Source of the DNA: Caldisericota bacterium
GTDB lineage: Bacteria > CG03 > B21-G15
Length of the DNA: 8,654 nt
Assembly (NCBI GenBank): GCA_003650255.1
Contig: QMOP01000047.1
Span: 1-8,654, forward strand
Reading direction: 5' to 3'
A model generated the notes under the pieces. The model was not told where the DNA came from, did not search any database, and saw only the letters and a program-made list of their open reading frames with translations. The translations under genes were made by a program, and so were the position numbers. Position 1 is the first letter of the stretch. Each line of letters starts with the position of its first letter. Positions 6,377 to 8,654 of the stretch are shown here, one piece after another.

Positions 6377-8654
6377 TCATTCCTTCTTCTTTTTCTCTTT
6401 TATCAATTCAACCTTTAAACCAAGTGCTTGAAGCTCCTTTATTAAAACCTGAAATGACTGAGGAACTCCAGGGTCTGGAATTGGTTCTCCTCTTATTATT
6501 GCCTCATAAACCCTTTTTCTTCCCTCAACATCATCAGATTTTATTGTTAAAAATTCTTCAAGAAGCCTGCTTGCTCCATACCCTTCAATTGCCCATACTT
6601 CCATCTCTCCAAACCTCTGTCCTCCATACTGCGCTCTTCCACCAAGTGGTTGCTGTGTAACAAGAGAATAAGGGCCTGTTGCTCTTGCGTGTATCTTATC
6701 CTCTGCCATGTGTTCAAGTTTCATTATGTACATATATCCAACTGTTACTTTCTCTTTAAATGGCTCTCCTGTCCTTCCATCAATAAGGGTCACCCTTCCA
6801 TCCTTAGGAAGACCTGCTTCTTTTAACATCCTTTTCACATCTTCCTCTGTTGCACCAATAAAAACAGGTGTTATACACTGAATATTCAATTTTTTTGCAG
6901 CCCAGCCAAGCATGAGTTCAAGAATTTGACCAACATTCATTCTTGATGGAACTGAAAGAGGAGAAATTACGACGTCAACAGGTGTTCCATCTGGAAGGTA
7001 TGGCATATCCTCTTCAGGAAGAATAACACTTATTACTCCCTTATTTCCATGTCTTCCAGCAAGTTTATCGCCAACCTGTATTTTCCTTCTTGAAGCAATC
7101 TTCACCTTAACCTTTTTCACAACCCCAGCTGGTAACTCCTCTCCTCTCTGAAGGTTCTCAAGTTCCCTTCTTCTATTCTTATCAAGAATTTCAAGGTTCA
7201 CCTTTAATAAATCATCCAGCCTCTTTATCTCTTCATCGTATTCCTTTTTTGTTATTTCTTTATTTTTATATCTTTCCTCAATCCTGCTCTTTTCAAATGC
7301 TGTATTCTTCCTTAATCTTTCTCTCAATCTCCTGTATTTTTCAAGAATCTCATTTTTCCTTTTTTCAAGTTCCTTCTTTTTAACCTTTCCTTTTCTTGAA
7401 AACACTTTAACATCTATAACAACACCATCCTCTCCTGGTGGAACCTTTAGTGACTCATCCTTATCCATTCCTGTTTTCTTCCCAAACAATGTCTGAAGAA
7501 GCCTTTCCTCTGGTGTCATCATCACATCTGCCTGTGGAACAACCTTTCCAACAAGAACATCCCTTACTTTCACTCTTGAACCAACATGTACAATTCCATT
7601 CTCATCAAGATGTCTGAGAGATTCAGGTGGAACATGACTTCCTATATCCCTTGTTATCTCTTCTGCACCAAACTTTGTTTCCCTTGCCTCTATTTCCTCT
7701 TCAAATATATGAACAGAAGTAAGGATGTCCTCCTTTAATAATCTCTCACTTATTACAATTGCATCTTCATAATTGTAACCTTCCCAGGACATAAAAGCGA
7801 CAAGAAGATTCTTTCCAAGTGCAATCTCTCCATTACTTGTTGCCATACCATCTGCAATAATATCCCCTTTTCTTACCCTATCTCCTCTTTTTACAAGGGG
7901 TCTCTGATTTATAGCCATATCCTGATTTGACCTTTCAAACTTCATAAGTTTGTAATGTTTAAACTTACCATCATCAGTTTTTATTATGATATTATCACTT
8001 GTTGCACTTAAAACAACTCCATCCACATCTGAAACAACAACTGATCCTGAATCCCTTGCAACCTTCTCTTCAAGTCCTGTTGCGACAAGTGGAGGTTCTG
8101 TTTTAAGAAGAGGAACTGCCTGACGCTGCATATTTGAACCCATCAAAGCACGGTTTGCATCATCATGTTCTAAAAATGGTATCAAACCTGCTGAAAGTCC
8201 AACAAGTTGTTGTGCTGAAGCATCAATATAATCAATATCCTTTCCTTCAACAAGAGGAAACTGATCTCCTCTTCTTGCAACAACAAATCCAACAATTTTT
8301 CCATCTTTATCTATCTCAACATTTGCGGGAGCAATTGTATACTTCTCCTCCTCATCAGCAGTAAGATACTCTATTTTATCTGTAATTCTTCCATTTTCAA
8401 CTTTTCTGTAAGGTGTTTCTATAAGTCCATACTCATTAATCCTTGCATATATTGCAAGAGATGTAATAAGACCTATATTCGCACCCTCTGGTGTCTCAAT
8501 TGGACAAATTCTACCATAATGGGAATGGTGGACATCTCTTACCTCAGGGCCTGCCCTTTTTCTCTGAAGCCCTCCTGGCCCTGTTGCTGAAAGACGTCTT
8601 TTATGTGTTATCTCATCAAGTGGATTTGTCTGCTGCATGAATTGAGAAAGAGGA
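6377..8654 (-). CDS. rpoB: DNA-directed RNA polymerase subunit beta, C-terminal ~758 residues (5' end beyond window)
   Basis: Beta is the second large catalytic subunit of RNA polymerase and forms the rifampicin pocket, the fork loop and the flap. The frame is open to the right edge, so the Met at 8638 is internal: the codons before it read P-L-S-Q-F, matching E. coli positions 510-514. The visible part starts in the rifampicin region (PLDEITHKRRLSATGPGG), then has YGRICPIETPEGANIGLI, the GYNYEDAIVISERLL segment near 8638-290 codons, LTPEERLL-like MTPEERLL with the flap region, GDKLAGRHGNKGV with two catalytic-centre lysines, and the C-terminal HARATGPYSLVTQQPLGG and QRFGEMEVWAIEGYGAS that clamp against beta-prime. 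Between FSRKG and LPAGVVKKVKVKIASRRK sits an ~85-residue Lys/Glu/Arg-rich insert at the E. coli SI2 position. The protein ends in a charged KEKKKKE tail with a TGA stop. The first ~510 residues and the promoter are not in the window. Confidence 0.98.
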   Translation of the reverse strand, partial: PLSQFMQQTNPLDEITHKRRLSATGPGGLQRKRAGPEVRDVHHSHYGRICPIETPEGANIGLITSLAIYARINEYGLIETPYRKVENGRITDKIEYLTADEEEKYTIAPANVEIDKDGKIVGFVVARRGDQFPLVEGKDIDYIDASAQQLVGLSAGLIPFLEHDDANRALMGSNMQRQAVPLLKTEPPLVATGLEEKVARDSGSVVVSDVDGVVLSATSDNIIIKTDDGKFKHYKLMKFERSNQDMAINQRPLVKRGDRVRKGDIIADGMATSNGEIALGKNLLVAFMSWEGYNYEDAIVISERLLKEDILTSVHIFEEEIEARETKFGAEEITRDIGSHVPPESLRHLDENGIVHVGSRVKVRDVLVGKVVPQADVMMTPEERLLQTLFGKKTGMDKDESLKVPPGEDGVVIDVKVFSRKGKVKKKELEKRKNEILEKYRRLRERLRKNTAFEKSRIEERYKNKEITKKEYDEEIKRLDDLLKVNLEILDKNRRRELENLQRGEELPAGVVKKVKVKIASRRKIQVGDKLAGRHGNKGVISVILPEEDMPYLPDGTPVDVVISPLSVPSRMNVGQILELMLGWAAKKLNIQCITPVFIGATEEDVKRMLKEAGLPKDGRVTLIDGRTGEPFKEKVTVGYMYIMKLEHMAEDKIHARATGPYSLVTQQPLGGRAQYGGQRFGEMEVWAIEGYGASRLLEEFLTIKSDDVEGRKRVYEAIIRGEPIPDPGVPQSFQVLIKELQALGLKVELIKEKKKKE

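Noticed and set aside
6375..6380. ATGATG upstream of rpoC as alternative starts overlapping the rpoB stop
   Set aside because: Neither ATG is in frame with rpoC, and the strong GGAGG lies downstream of both and correctly spaced for the ATG at 6363.
6424..8364. Plus-strand frames opposite rpoB rich in Leu, Gln and His
   Set aside because: They are shadows of the beta reading frame with low-complexity composition, and none continues a recognisable protein.
8636..8638. ATG at 8638 as the rpoB start
   Set aside because: The frame stays open upstream to the window edge, and the codons there (Pro-Leu-Ser-Gln-Phe) match the conserved region before E. coli Met515, so the Met is internal.

Overview
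The window is a stretch of bacterial chromosome read entirely from the minus strand. It holds the transcription and translation cluster rpoB > rpoC > rpsL > rpsG > fusA, in that transcriptional order. rpoB is cut by the right edge (its first ~510 residues are missing) and fusA by the left edge (its last ~210 residues are missing). rpoC, rpsL and rpsG are complete. All five frames are intact, all catalytic and metal-binding motifs looked for are present, and no mobile element, RNA gene, CRISPR array, accessory gene or terminator was found.

The organism is a bacterium with AT-rich DNA (roughly 35-38% G+C from sampled lines). Its message strand is purine-rich, arginine is mostly AGA/AGG, and the proteins are rich in Lys, Glu and Ile. 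That combination is common in thermophiles and in several uncultured lineages. Two lineage-specific RNA polymerase inserts point to the Gracilicutes (diderm) side of the bacterial tree rather than Firmicutes, Actinobacteria, Thermus or Thermotoga. One is a charged coiled-coil insert in beta at the E. coli SI2 (betaIn9) position. The other is a ~170-residue insert in the beta-prime trigger loop at the SI3 (betaprimeIn6) position. A short insert after the bridge helix and a Leu in the trigger loop where E. coli has Met932 recall Bacteroidetes and related groups. I cannot name the phylum; a candidate phylum is plausible.

Layout, right to left: rpoB 3' part (8654-6377), 13-nt gap carrying a strong Shine-Dalgarno; rpoC (6363-2317), 2-nt gap; rpsL (2314-1928), 1-nt TAATG overlap; rpsG (1928-1458), 2-nt gap; fusA 5' part (1455-1). 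There is no room for a promoter or terminator between genes, so the cluster is almost certainly one transcript whose promoter lies upstream of rpoB, outside the window. The Shine-Dalgarno sequences of rpsL, rpsG and fusA lie inside the last codons of the preceding gene, which suggests tight translational coupling.

Together the genes supply the two large catalytic subunits of RNA polymerase, two 30S proteins (S12 in the decoding centre, S7 in the head near the E site) and the translocase EF-G. I found no undescribed system. The points most worth a second look are the non-consensus residues in the rifampicin pocket of RpoB, the absence of an rpsL-rpsG spacer able to carry an E. coli-style S7 operator, and the lineage-specific RNA polymerase inserts.
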